Shown one piece after another: positions 5,366 to 12,712 of a stretch of 23,076 nucleotides of DNA. Positions within the stretch are counted from its first letter, which is position 1. Each line of letters starts with the position of its first letter. This stretch comes from a virus. The DNA lies in the IMG/VR virus record IMGVR_UViG_3300025941_000101, positions 1-23,076 of that record. One strand, given 5' to 3'. The notes under the pieces are model-generated. The model searched no databases, was not told the origin of the DNA, and was given only the letters and a program-made list of their open reading frames with translations. A program made the position numbers and the translations under genes.

Positions 5366-5871
5366 AGCTGCAATCTCCGAGCGAGCACGCCAACGTGCTG
5401 GCGTGTAATGCCAAAATCTCGCGCTATCGGCAGGCATTCCTCACCTGCGTTTCTGCGCCGGGAAACTTCACGCGCCTGTTCAGGCGTCAGTTTGAATATG
5501 GGTTTTGGGGGAACCGCAGTTCCATGCCTAACGCTATCCGCATGGTTAGCCACCCTAGTATCCCAGCGTAGATTGTCCAGTCGGTTGTTATGAATGTCTC
5601 CATCGTTATGACACGCCTGATGATGGGAAGACGGCCTCATTCCTTTGAAAGTCTCAAGAACGAGCAAATGCACTTTTCTGTCGGTGCGAACCGCATCTTT
5701 GTATAGCCCGACCTTGGGACGTCCGTCGATGCCATCAGCCCGTCTTTTTAGAATGACTCCACCTCTTATTCCATGAGGCGTCATGCGAGGGAGACTCCGT
5801 ACGCGACCCAAATCGCTAACTTCGTAGAGAGTTTCGAAGGATTTAATCGGGCACCAACTTTCTGATTTCAT
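5362..5871 (-). CDS. NUMOD4/HNH homing endonuclease
   Basis: 169 aa from ATG 5871. Domains in order: NUMOD4 at about residues 6-45 (WCPIKSFETLYEVSDLGRVR), an HNH motif at about 67-106 (VHLLVLETF, then CHNDGDIHNNRLDNLRW), and a helix-turn-helix-like DNA-binding tail at about 127-169 (LTPEQAREVSRRRNAGEE and FGITRQHVGVLARR). It is a free-standing homing endonuclease that likely cuts uninfected or related phage DNA to spread itself. It sits between endolysin and holin. An in-frame ATG at 5910 would overlap the endolysin, but 5871 places NUMOD4 at its usual position. Both junctions use ATGA, so the lysis genes remain translationally coupled. Confidence 0.85.
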   Translation of the reverse strand: MKSESWCPIKSFETLYEVSDLGRVRSLPRMTPHGIRGGVILKRRADGIDGRPKVGLYKDAVRTDRKVHLLVLETFKGMRPSSHHQACHNDGDIHNNRLDNLRWDTRVANHADSVRHGTAVPPKPIFKLTPEQAREVSRRRNAGEECLPIARDFGITRQHVGVLARRLQL

Positions 5872-5897
5872 GTTGGTATTGTAACCCCGATGTTCAT
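5868..5897 (-). other. 9-codon mini-cistron bridging endolysin and homing endonuclease
   Basis: A frame MNIGVTIPT begins in the ATGA that ends the endolysin (5894) and stops in the ATGA that starts the homing endonuclease (5871). It could hand ribosomes from one gene to the other. It is probably a scar of the insertion rather than a functional peptide. Confidence 0.35.
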
Positions 5898-6244
5898 TTG
5901 ACCCCGCCATAGCTAAGACTGAAGTGGTCTGCGTCCACGCTCTTAAAGTCCCCGCCGAAAGCGCAGTCTGGGTCTAACGTCTTCCAGAAGTCCCCCAGAA
6001 ACTTATACGCGTCCGGAGCCGTCAGGTATACGCCATCCTTGAATAGCTGCAGGTCCACGGCCAGGCGCTGCGTGTGCAGACTGTTACCGATGCCTGAGCC
6101 CTTCTTCGCATTGAGGGCGGCTTGTTCGGGCGTACGATAGAGCTCGCCGGCGGTCAGCTCGAATCCTTGCGCATAGGCGAAGTCGATCAGTTTGGCGACG
6201 AGCGGGAGGAATCGACGTTGTCTCTCCCCAAGCGTTTCGCTCAT
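5894..6244 (-). CDS. Endolysin, M15 family D-Ala-D-Ala/L-Ala-D-Glu peptidase
   Basis: 116 aa. It cleaves peptidoglycan cross-link or stem peptides in the periplasm after holin action. The chain begins ERQRRFLPLVAKLIDFAYAQ, typical of small phage M15 enzymes. ELYRTPEQAALNAKKG (about 34-49) precedes the zinc site SLHTQRLAVDL, in which H57 and D64 are ligands. DADHFSL supplies the third ligand H107 with the catalytic acidic residue just before it. Length is slightly short but complete for the group. There is no signal peptide, so export depends on the holin. The start overlaps the preceding 44-aa gene (ATGA). Confidence 0.9.
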   Translation of the reverse strand: MSETLGERQRRFLPLVAKLIDFAYAQGFELTAGELYRTPEQAALNAKKGSGIGNSLHTQRLAVDLQLFKDGVYLTAPDAYKFLGDFWKTLDPDCAFGGDFKSVDADHFSLSYGGVK

Positions 6245-6375
6245 TTCTTCTTCTCAGGTGGCGGCGGCAAAGGTTTGTCGTGCGGCCAGGAATGCGGTGG
6301 TAACCAGGGTTTGGGCTCTTCGGTTTTGCCCCGCGCATCGCGCCACAGCTCCTTGATCGCCTCCCACCAGCTCAT
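6241..6375 (-). CDS. 44-aa Trp/Pro-rich peptide
   Basis: Read by hand. It starts in an ATGA overlap with the gene before it and ends in an ATGA overlap with the endolysin start. The peptide opens MSWWEAIKELWRDARGK, continues with a Trp/Pro segment (EPKPWLPPHSWPHDKP) and ends in PPPPEKKK. There is no Cys, so it is not a lipoprotein spanin. Its position directly before the endolysin suggests a lysis role, but no family is known to me. Confidence 0.65.
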   Translation of the reverse strand: MSWWEAIKELWRDARGKTEEPKPWLPPHSWPHDKPLPPPPEKKK

Positions 6376-6566
6376 GACGGATTCGCCTTCTCGCTCGCCT
6401 TCCCCTCAGTGATGCCGAGTTGCTTGGCAATCGCCTCATTGCGCGTGGAGATAGAATTCGTGTTCTTCTCCAGTCGCCGGATATTGAACACGTTGTACAT
6501 CTGGCCGATGGCCGTGAGCAGCGTGCCACACGAGGTGATCACCAAAGCAACTTCGGTACCGGTCAT
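6372..6566 (-). CDS. 64-aa single-pass membrane protein, possible holin/antiholin
   Basis: The start ATG 6566 directly follows the previous stop (TGACATG); the longer in-frame start at 6662 lies inside the upstream gene. Residues 4-24 (TEVALVITSCGTLLTAIGQMY) form a membrane helix. A charged helix follows (IRRLEKNTNSISTRNE), and the tail is soluble. This short TM plus LEKNTNS-type helix is common in phage lysis regions. Which partner it regulates is not visible. Confidence 0.65.
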   Translation of the reverse strand: MTGTEVALVITSCGTLLTAIGQMYNVFNIRRLEKNTNSISTRNEAIAKQLGITEGKASEKANPS

Positions 6567-6567
6567 G

Positions 6568-6762
6568 TCAGCAGTGCGCATGCGCCCAGTGGAAGGCCGC
6601 AAACGCGAGGCAGTCCTCATTCTCGGTCCACGCGCTCGTATCCTTGGCGAGGATGGGATCAACCTCAGCTCGCGTGTCGGCTGGCAATGCCCCGTGCACC
6701 ACAGGATTGCTCAATGCCTGTTTGATCGCATCTCGAATGATGATATGTCCGCCGCCACTCAT
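6568..6762 (-). CDS. 64-aa hypothetical protein in lysis block
   Basis: An AGGAG site lies 8 bases before ATG 6762, which follows the previous stop as TGACATG. The sequence has a Gly-rich start (MSGGGHIIIRDAIKQAL), a central polar part (PADTRAEVDPILAKD) and a His/Ala-rich end (AFAAFHWAHAHC). No transmembrane run of full length is present. Unrecognised; soluble and probably cytoplasmic. Confidence 0.65.
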   Translation of the reverse strand: MSGGGHIIIRDAIKQALSNPVVHGALPADTRAEVDPILAKDTSAWTENEDCLAFAAFHWAHAHC

Positions 6763-6763
6763 G

Positions 6764-7081
6764 TCACTTCTCCTTCACTGCCTTTTGCAGGCCATAAGCT
6801 TGGATGAGATCGTGGTCCGCCTTCACTTGCGCCGCAAGATCAGCGAACCGCCCGTTGATGAACGTGTTGTCGTCGTACCGGTCCAGATCAACCGTCTGCT
6901 CCGTATGACGAAGCTGCATGTAGAGAGTAACATTGACGAGAATCGACAGCGCCAAAAGGATGGCAGTTCCCAACTGCCACGGATCTTTCGGCAGCGTGAA
7001 CCGATTGACATTGACATGAGAGCTGGGGTGAGCCGTGATCGACTCATCCGGGGACTCCTGATTAGAACCAATGCGCGTCAT
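6764..7081 (-). CDS. 105-aa single-pass membrane protein
   Basis: The start ATG 7081 overlaps the stop of the upstream gene (ATGA); an in-frame start at 7231 would lie inside that gene and adds a non-protein-like Arg/Asp-rich extension. A polar N-terminus (1-30) precedes one membrane helix (about 36-55, LGTAILLALSILVNVTLYM), then a helical domain (HTEQTVDLDRYDDNTFINGR and AAQVKADHDLIQAYG). Topology would fit an antiholin, a spanin-like envelope protein or a virion-associated membrane protein. No family assigned. Confidence 0.65.
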   Translation of the reverse strand: MTRIGSNQESPDESITAHPSSHVNVNRFTLPKDPWQLGTAILLALSILVNVTLYMQLRHTEQTVDLDRYDDNTFINGRFADLAAQVKADHDLIQAYGLQKAVKEK

Positions 7082-7530
7082 GGCCACAGTTTGTGCTCGA
7101 TGTTCGAGATTCGGCGCTCGAAGCCGTCCATCCGCTCGCTCATCGCCTTCTGGTTGGCGTACATCACGATCAGGCCCGTGATTCCGATCACGATCAGCGT
7201 TCCCAGCATCGTCATCACCCAGTTGCGCCACTGTGGACTACTCCCGTTTCCGCCTTCCTGATAGCCGCCTTGAATCTCAACCGTTGCGCGCACTGTATTG
7301 CGTACGAGTTCACGCAAGCTCTCCTTATCGGCTGCCTCATAATCCCTGGGTCCCCGATCACTCCAATGGGCCATTTTGGCCTTCCACTCGCCGAACAACT
7401 CCGTTGCGCGGTGCAGAACGCCATCAATCCTTAGCCACATTTCCGCTTGTTTGGTTATGGTCTTTTTGGCATGGCTCTCCAGGTTATCTTCAGTGTCGGG
7501 AAATGATCCTTCCGCAGCCCCCATTTCCAT
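7078..7530 (-). CDS. 150-aa membrane-anchored coiled-coil protein
   Basis: An AAGGA site sits 6 bases before ATG 7530, and the gene follows the tailspike stop by 12 bases. The N-terminal 100 residues are soluble and helical with conserved-looking charged stretches (DKESLRELVRNTVRATVE). One membrane helix is at about 103-124 (NWVMTMLGTLIVIGITGLIV), followed by a short amphipathic coiled coil (SERMDGFERRISNIEHKLW). It could help lysis or anchor another factor to the membrane. Function unknown. Confidence 0.65.
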   Translation of the reverse strand: MEMGAAEGSFPDTEDNLESHAKKTITKQAEMWLRIDGVLHRATELFGEWKAKMAHWSDRGPRDYEAADKESLRELVRNTVRATVEIQGGYQEGGNGSSPQWRNWVMTMLGTLIVIGITGLIVMYANQKAMSERMDGFERRISNIEHKLWP

Positions 7531-7542
7531 GATGTTCCTTGG

Positions 7543-9450
7543 TTATGTTCCGAGGCCAAAGCAGATGAAGGTGATAAAGCCGTTATCCGTCGGGGTCGCG
7601 ACCATCGCGCCCGCCGAGACACTCAGAACCTCCACGATGAACTGCGCAAACCCAGTGGCAGGACCTGCATTGTTGATGCTGTAGGCAGTCAGCCCAGCGG
7701 TCGTCACCGCGATGGCCTGTGAGTTACTCGCCAGGAGCGCGTTCTCGAAGTTCACCGAATAGTTGCCGGCTGAATTGCGCGTCACCGACTTGACGTTGAA
7801 ACCGTTGTTGGGCGCATTCGTTCCAGTCTTGGTCCCATCGAACGTACACCAGGCACTGGCCGTATTGGGCGCACTGATCCCCCGGTTGGCCGGGGTCGTC
7901 ACTATACCGCCTGAGGCATAGGCCGAGAAGCCACTGGAGTTGATGTTGACCGTGGCCGTCCACGCGCCTGTGGAGCCTCCAATCGCAGACACCGTTCCCC
8001 GCAGACCATTGATCTGCGTCATACCGACCACACCCGAAAAGTTCAGCAGCGAGCCGACAAACACCGGATTGGATCCAGCGGCGGAATTGAGAGTCACCAC
8101 GGCACTGGCCGCCTGCGTGATGCCGCTGATTGAATAGGCATTGCCTGGGCCGATCTGCAGGAACGGGATATCGACCGAGGCCGGGGTTCCCAGACCGCCT
8201 ACCCGATTGTCCTTGATGAAATTGGTCGCACTGCCCCGACGACAACCAATCATGGTGAGTGAACCACGAAAGGTCGCGGCAATCTCCACGAGGTTCGTGA
8301 CTGTATTAGCGGCCGCGCAATTGATCATCACATGCGTGCCGATCCCATCCAGATATAAGCCGGTCGTGCACTGCTCAAAGTGCACTTTCTCTAAGATGCT
8401 GGAGTCGTACACGATATCGATGCCGCGCGGCAGAAAATTCCCCGCGCCACCGGCAATGACTCCACGGCGAATATCGAGCACACAGTTACCGACCGAGGAG
8501 ATTTGCTCAACTTTGATCCCAGCTGCGGGGGTGATGGTATCGGAGCCGTAAACTTCGATATCTTCATGCGGCAGGATGTCCGCGCCGCCTGATATCGAAT
8601 AGCCTGCATTGGTATAGAGAATGCCGTAGGTCGTAAATTGATAGATAAGACAGCGCCGTGGACCGCTGTTGTTCTGCCAGGCATCCGATTGAATCGCCCC
8701 CAACCCAGCCACGTTATTGCAGTCAACCGTCAGGCTCTCCAGAATCGAATCGAACATGCTGAAAGGCGCATTATTCGCGCGCAGCATGAACGGGTAGGTT
8801 CCTGAGTTCCAACCCGTCACCGCTCGCAGGATCGATCCGTTTTTGTTGGTGCCAAGGAATCGCACATCATTGGGCAGCGTGACCTCGGAAGTCAGTACAG
8901 CCGTGCCCAGCGGCAGATCTACGACATTGCCGACCGCACCATGAACGTTCTGCTTGGCGACTAGAATGCTTTGATTGAGGGCTGCCGTATCATCGGTGGC
9001 GTTATCAAACTTCGCGCCATAGCGGGCCGGTTGGATCGATGGATAGGCGTAATTGGTGGGCGTCACTCCAGCCTGTTGCTCGGATGCCGTGATCGGATTG
9101 AGCACGGGCTGCAATAGAGCCAACTGGCCCGCAGCATTGAAGCCGGCGTTGTAGGGGTCTATCGTGCCGTTGGGACCGGAGACGATCGCCCCAGGGATGC
9201 TTGGGTTGTTGGCGTCGGGATATTGTAAAACAGCCTTATACGCCGGCAGTGCATCGTCCAGCCAGATTGCAGGCCAGACCCCATTGCCGTCCGCCTGGAC
9301 CGGATTGGCGAGCGGGATGGTGAGGGTGAATTCACTCCAGATAGGCTGTAAGGTAGAGGTCCCGGTTTTAAAAAAACTGAGGAAGGCTCCTGGAATCGGG
9401 TTATTGGCCTGATCGGCAGCGCGTAGATAGGGGGAGAACAGAATAGCCAT
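7543..9450 (-). CDS. Tailspike, right-handed beta-helix receptor-binding protein
   Basis: 635 aa, the adsorption protein on the short tail. Residues 1-100 form a particle-binding head (YLRAADQANNPIPGAFLSFF, then GNGVWPAIWLDDALPAYK). The beta-helix begins at about 140 with the pectate-lyase-type signature RYGAKFDNATDDTAALN and runs to about 430 with many short parallel-strand turns. Residues about 430-510 (ISGITQAASAVVTLNSA, then GMTQINGL) look like the insertion module common in phage fibres. The final 110 residues (AWCTFDGTKTG, FNVKSVTRNSAGNYSVNFE) match the C-terminal distal domain shared by many phage fibres. It probably binds, and may degrade, a host surface glycan; no catalytic pair could be identified. 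AGGG precedes the ATG. Confidence 0.85.
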   Translation of the reverse strand: MAILFSPYLRAADQANNPIPGAFLSFFKTGTSTLQPIWSEFTLTIPLANPVQADGNGVWPAIWLDDALPAYKAVLQYPDANNPSIPGAIVSGPNGTIDPYNAGFNAAGQLALLQPVLNPITASEQQAGVTPTNYAYPSIQPARYGAKFDNATDDTAALNQSILVAKQNVHGAVGNVVDLPLGTAVLTSEVTLPNDVRFLGTNKNGSILRAVTGWNSGTYPFMLRANNAPFSMFDSILESLTVDCNNVAGLGAIQSDAWQNNSGPRRCLIYQFTTYGILYTNAGYSISGGADILPHEDIEVYGSDTITPAAGIKVEQISSVGNCVLDIRRGVIAGGAGNFLPRGIDIVYDSSILEKVHFEQCTTGLYLDGIGTHVMINCAAANTVTNLVEIAATFRGSLTMIGCRRGSATNFIKDNRVGGLGTPASVDIPFLQIGPGNAYSISGITQAASAVVTLNSAAGSNPVFVGSLLNFSGVVGMTQINGLRGTVSAIGGSTGAWTATVNINSSGFSAYASGGIVTTPANRGISAPNTASAWCTFDGTKTGTNAPNNGFNVKSVTRNSAGNYSVNFENALLASNSQAIAVTTAGLTAYSINNAGPATGFAQFIVEVLSVSAGAMVATPTDNGFITFICFGLGT

Positions 9451-9459
9451 GGGTACCCT

Positions 9460-9606
9460 ATGAAGTCATGGGAATGGGCCGTCGCATTGCGCCCGCTCGG
9501 CGCCCTTTTGATCATGCTGTGCGTGGTCGCCCCGATCCGATGGGCGATCATGAGAAAAATCCCCGAAGGCAAACTCAGACGGCTGCTATTGACCCGGTTG
9601 AATTAG
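9460..9606 (+). CDS. 48-aa membrane protein on the opposite strand
   Basis: Read by hand on the plus strand: it begins MKSWEWAVALRPLGALLIML, continues as a hydrophobic helix (CVVAPIRWAIM) and ends with a basic tail, IPEGKLRRLLLTRLN. A short Trp-rich start, one membrane helix and a PEGKLRRLLL tail is a pattern I recognise from unnamed small phage proteins, so I think it is real. It occupies the otherwise empty gap between the tailspike and the ejection protein, against the direction of both, and overlaps the 3' end of the ejection gene by 21 bases. No good Shine-Dalgarno site or promoter was seen. Confidence 0.65.
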   Translation: MKSWEWAVALRPLGALLIMLCVVAPIRWAIMRKIPEGKLRRLLLTRLN

Positions 9607-11352
9607 CGGCAATGTCGCCGCTGTTGTAGGTAGAACGGCATTCGGCGCTTGTCGCAGACTTTGCAGAGCGGCTGTTCCCAGGAGGCTGGGAGTGTAATCT
9701 GGCGTCGCCAGAGCTCGCTGGCCGACCCCGCTGAGCAATCCTTGGCGCACCGCGTAAGGTGCGGCGGTCCCTGCCGCCGCAGCAGCGGCTAGAGGAATAT
9801 TCCCGGTCAGCAATCCGCCCACCATTCCACTCCCCCCCACTGCGGCGGCGAGTTTGGAGACACCCACACCGCCCTTGGGTAATTTGGTGGCATCACCGAA
9901 GTGATCGGCGAATCGTGCGACGAGTCCGAAGCCGTCCGTCATGGGCCGGCCTTTCTGCAACTGTGCGGCCAAGCGAGTAGCCGAGACATTCCCACCCTTC
10001 AATGCAGCTTGCGCCTGGTAGGACTTCGCAATCGTCGTACGCGCTTCCTGGAAGGCTTGGAGCAGATCCGGCTGACCGTTGGCCTGTAGATGACGCCCAA
10101 TCATATCCTCGAGCGAATCAGCACCCCGAATCTGGGCTTGAGCCAGTGCGCGCGCCTCAGGGTCTCCGGATCGACCGGCGACCGTAAAGTTGGCAGCCGC
10201 CTGTTGCCTCAGCCGCTTGGTATATTCGAGTGCTTGCGCGGAGGAAAACCCCGGCTGATCGAGTGAGGTCACCAGTGCATCAATCCGATCGCCGGCAGGC
10301 GTTACCGCCCCCGGAAATCCGGCTTGGACATTCTGCGAGACGTTCTGAATGCTACGAATGTCCTGAATGAATTGCGCATCGGGCATGATTCGTCCGGCTT
10401 GCCCTACCTGCCGATAAACCTGTCCGGCTTGCTGACGAACGCCTGCCAAGGCTTGTTGCGTGATCGGCTGGTTGGCCGGTAAACCAAGATCCTGCGCGAC
10501 GAGCCGATTAGTAACCGTTTGGTTCTGTGCTTGGGCCGCCTGCTTGGTTGCAGCTTTGCCTGAAATGCTCTCCAACGCCGTTGCAGTCGCGCTCGGATTC
10601 ACTTCGGTTGGCGGCACGACGTACCCTTCCGCCCGGCCGGCTTGTAGGACCGCATCACGCTGAGCGTTCTGGCTGGTGAGATTCGCCGCGGTCTGTGCGC
10701 GGCCGGCCAAAATGCGTTGAGCACCGGCTGCCACAGCATTGCTAACCGCCTGCCCTCCAGCGCCCAGGACGCCTCCTACACCGATACTACGTACCGTCTC
10801 ACCCGTAGAGGTGGATGGCTGAAGCGCTCCTGTAGCTGCTCCTATGAGGCCAGCACCCACCACGGTATTAGCCCCAGGGATGGCCATTGCCGGCAGCGTG
10901 GCCGCAACATTGCCTGAAATATTCCCGACCTTACCCGCCGTAGAGGCCATGAGCGGCGCATCCCGCTGGCGTGATTGCGCGACTTGCTGACGCAATTCAT
11001 CGACTCGGGAGAGGGGCGCGCCCGTGACGAGATCATCCAAGCTCGGCGAACGCGGCGCAATGGCATCCGCAATTCCCGCCCCCCACTGTGAGACACCGCG
11101 CCCCAGATCGACAAAGGCCTTGCCTGCACCTGCGAGAAAATTCTGCCCGCCTTGACCGATGGGAATATGTGTGTCCAGCGGACCTAACTGCAGGGTATTA
11201 CCGCCATAGTCGGTCGCGGGGTTCGGTGCCGGCTCTGCCTGGGGTGCCGTACCTTGCGAGCGAATGTAATCCGCCAACTGCTTGGCACCCACGGTATCGC
11301 CGGCTGCATCGGCCTTTTGCAGTGCGGTGTAGACCTCGGTGAGATCGGCCAT
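9586..11352 (-). CDS. Large ejection (internal virion, gp16-like) protein
   Basis: 588 aa. It is likely packaged in the capsid and injected before the DNA. The N-terminus EVYTALQKADAAGDTVGAKQ (about 6-25) is the alanine-rich repeat often seen at the start of phage ejection proteins. Next come hydrophobic/Gly-rich stretches (about 155-215 and 500-540) that could insert into host membranes, and a long Gln/Ala-rich helical middle. TAG of the preceding gene is immediately followed by ATG 11352. Position and length fit the last of three P22-type ejection genes. Assignment by family resemblance plus order. Confidence 0.75.
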   Translation of the reverse strand: MADLTEVYTALQKADAAGDTVGAKQLADYIRSQGTAPQAEPAPNPATDYGGNTLQLGPLDTHIPIGQGGQNFLAGAGKAFVDLGRGVSQWGAGIADAIAPRSPSLDDLVTGAPLSRVDELRQQVAQSRQRDAPLMASTAGKVGNISGNVAATLPAMAIPGANTVVGAGLIGAATGALQPSTSTGETVRSIGVGGVLGAGGQAVSNAVAAGAQRILAGRAQTAANLTSQNAQRDAVLQAGRAEGYVVPPTEVNPSATATALESISGKAATKQAAQAQNQTVTNRLVAQDLGLPANQPITQQALAGVRQQAGQVYRQVGQAGRIMPDAQFIQDIRSIQNVSQNVQAGFPGAVTPAGDRIDALVTSLDQPGFSSAQALEYTKRLRQQAAANFTVAGRSGDPEARALAQAQIRGADSLEDMIGRHLQANGQPDLLQAFQEARTTIAKSYQAQAALKGGNVSATRLAAQLQKGRPMTDGFGLVARFADHFGDATKLPKGGVGVSKLAAAVGGSGMVGGLLTGNIPLAAAAAAGTAAPYAVRQGLLSGVGQRALATPDYTPSLLGTAALQSLRQAPNAVLPTTAATLPLIQPGQ

Positions 11353-12711
11353 CTACTTGTACTTGTCGAGGAGTGCCTGAATCGGTGCTGGATGCGCGCC
11401 AGCAGGCGCCTGTGACGGCAATCCCGTGCTCTTGGCAAAGTCCATGAGTGTCGCGTTCGGGTTCTTCGACTGCTGCAGCTTCGTAATGTCGTGCTGTGTG
11501 AAGGGAATGGCGGATTGCACCTCAGATACGATCTTGTTGATCAGCTCCCGCTGAGCCGGCGCCAACTTCGGATTCGACAAGTTCGGTTCGATGCCCTTTT
11601 CGATGATCTGCCTGGTTTCGGCGAGCTTTCGAAGCTTGGTGAGCTGCGAATCCCCCTCGTTCAGGGTAATGCTGTCCATCGAGTGCGTGATCGAACCGTT
11701 CGGTGCCAGACCGGCGGTCTCAATAGTCGAGAGCGACCGTGAAACCCCCGCGATCATGGTCTTGTAGTCCTGCGCTTCCTGGCTTGTGATCTTCTGCCCT
11801 AACACGCTCTTGACCGAGCCCATGAGGGTAGTCGCCGGTTGCGCGCCGCCAAACCAGCCCGTGCTCGTGGTGACGGGCAGCTCGGCGATATTCTTGAGCG
11901 CTTGAACCGCCTCATTAGCCGATGCCGCTACGCGGTTGAACATCACGCTCGAGCGTGAGTCCATCCCTGCTGAAACCGCATTCGGATCATGCGGGCCGCC
12001 CGCAATGGGTCGTAGTGCACCGGGCGTATTCGGATCGCGCTCATAGCCTGCGGGAACTCCAGTCCGGGCCGCTTCCAGATCCTGACCGCGCATGGTGATA
12101 TTCTGTCCGCGGGCCTGTTGGGCACGCTCCGCCGCCGCACGGGCGTTCTCAGCGGCGATCGTGTTCTGGTTGCGCGCGAGCTCGCCCCCCGGACCTTCCT
12201 GCTTGTAATGCGCCTGGATCATGGCCTGATGGGCCTGGAACTGTTTCTCAGGGTCCACCAATCCGGCTAGGGCCTGTTGTGCTACATCGCCGGCCTGCTG
12301 CTTCACTTGCTCGGGGGTAAGTCGTGCGAAAGCTCCCGGTCCATGCGCCTGATCGTATTGAGCCGCAAACCCTGGCGCTACGCTATGCACGGTTCCGATC
12401 GGATCATCCGAATTCGCGACCTGATTGGCGGCGGTGAAGAGTTGCCGGTATCGGCTTGTCAAATCAGCCGCACGGGCCTGATTGAGATCCCCGGAGGCTT
12501 TCACTCCGGCCATGCCATATTTGCCGGCCAGATCCGACAATCCGACATTCGGATTGGCCTGAATCGCCTGATCAATGCCCTGTTGATCTGCCTGCGTTCG
12601 CTGCGCTTCCTGCAGCTGTAGATCGCCCATCTGCTGTCGCTGTTGCTGCCCTTTAATCTGGCCGGCTTGCTGCAGGATATCCCCGAGATTGATAGGGCTA
12701 TAGACGGCCAT
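11353..12711 (-). CDS. Ejection (internal virion, gp20-like) protein
   Basis: 452 aa from ATG 12711, chosen because GGAGGT lies seven bases before it and the ATG directly follows the previous stop (TGACATG). An in-frame ATG at 12726 overlaps the upstream gene and contains that ribosome site. The protein is Gln/Ala-rich and helical (LQQAGQIKGQQQRQQMGDLQ near the start), with a coiled-coil-like middle (NTIAAENARAAAERAQQARG) and a C-terminal domain with conserved-looking ETRQIIEKGIEPNLSN. It is predicted to be co-packaged with its neighbours and to help form the DNA-translocation channel. Confidence 0.75.
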   Translation of the reverse strand: MAVYSPINLGDILQQAGQIKGQQQRQQMGDLQLQEAQRTQADQQGIDQAIQANPNVGLSDLAGKYGMAGVKASGDLNQARAADLTSRYRQLFTAANQVANSDDPIGTVHSVAPGFAAQYDQAHGPGAFARLTPEQVKQQAGDVAQQALAGLVDPEKQFQAHQAMIQAHYKQEGPGGELARNQNTIAAENARAAAERAQQARGQNITMRGQDLEAARTGVPAGYERDPNTPGALRPIAGGPHDPNAVSAGMDSRSSVMFNRVAASANEAVQALKNIAELPVTTSTGWFGGAQPATTLMGSVKSVLGQKITSQEAQDYKTMIAGVSRSLSTIETAGLAPNGSITHSMDSITLNEGDSQLTKLRKLAETRQIIEKGIEPNLSNPKLAPAQRELINKIVSEVQSAIPFTQHDITKLQQSKNPNATLMDFAKSTGLPSQAPAGAHPAPIQALLDKYK

Positions 12712-12712
12712 G

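Noticed and set aside
6644-7261. 205-codon plus-strand frame opposite lysis genes
   Set aside because: It is antisense to well-supported small membrane genes with ribosome sites and ATGA junctions.
7724-8245. 173-codon alternate frame within the tailspike
   Set aside because: It is a Gln/Arg-rich shadow of the tailspike frame, with no ribosome site.
9159-9572. 137-codon minus-strand frame before the tailspike
   Set aside because: Its second part is a shadow of the tailspike; the first part is antisense to the more protein-like 48-aa plus-strand frame.
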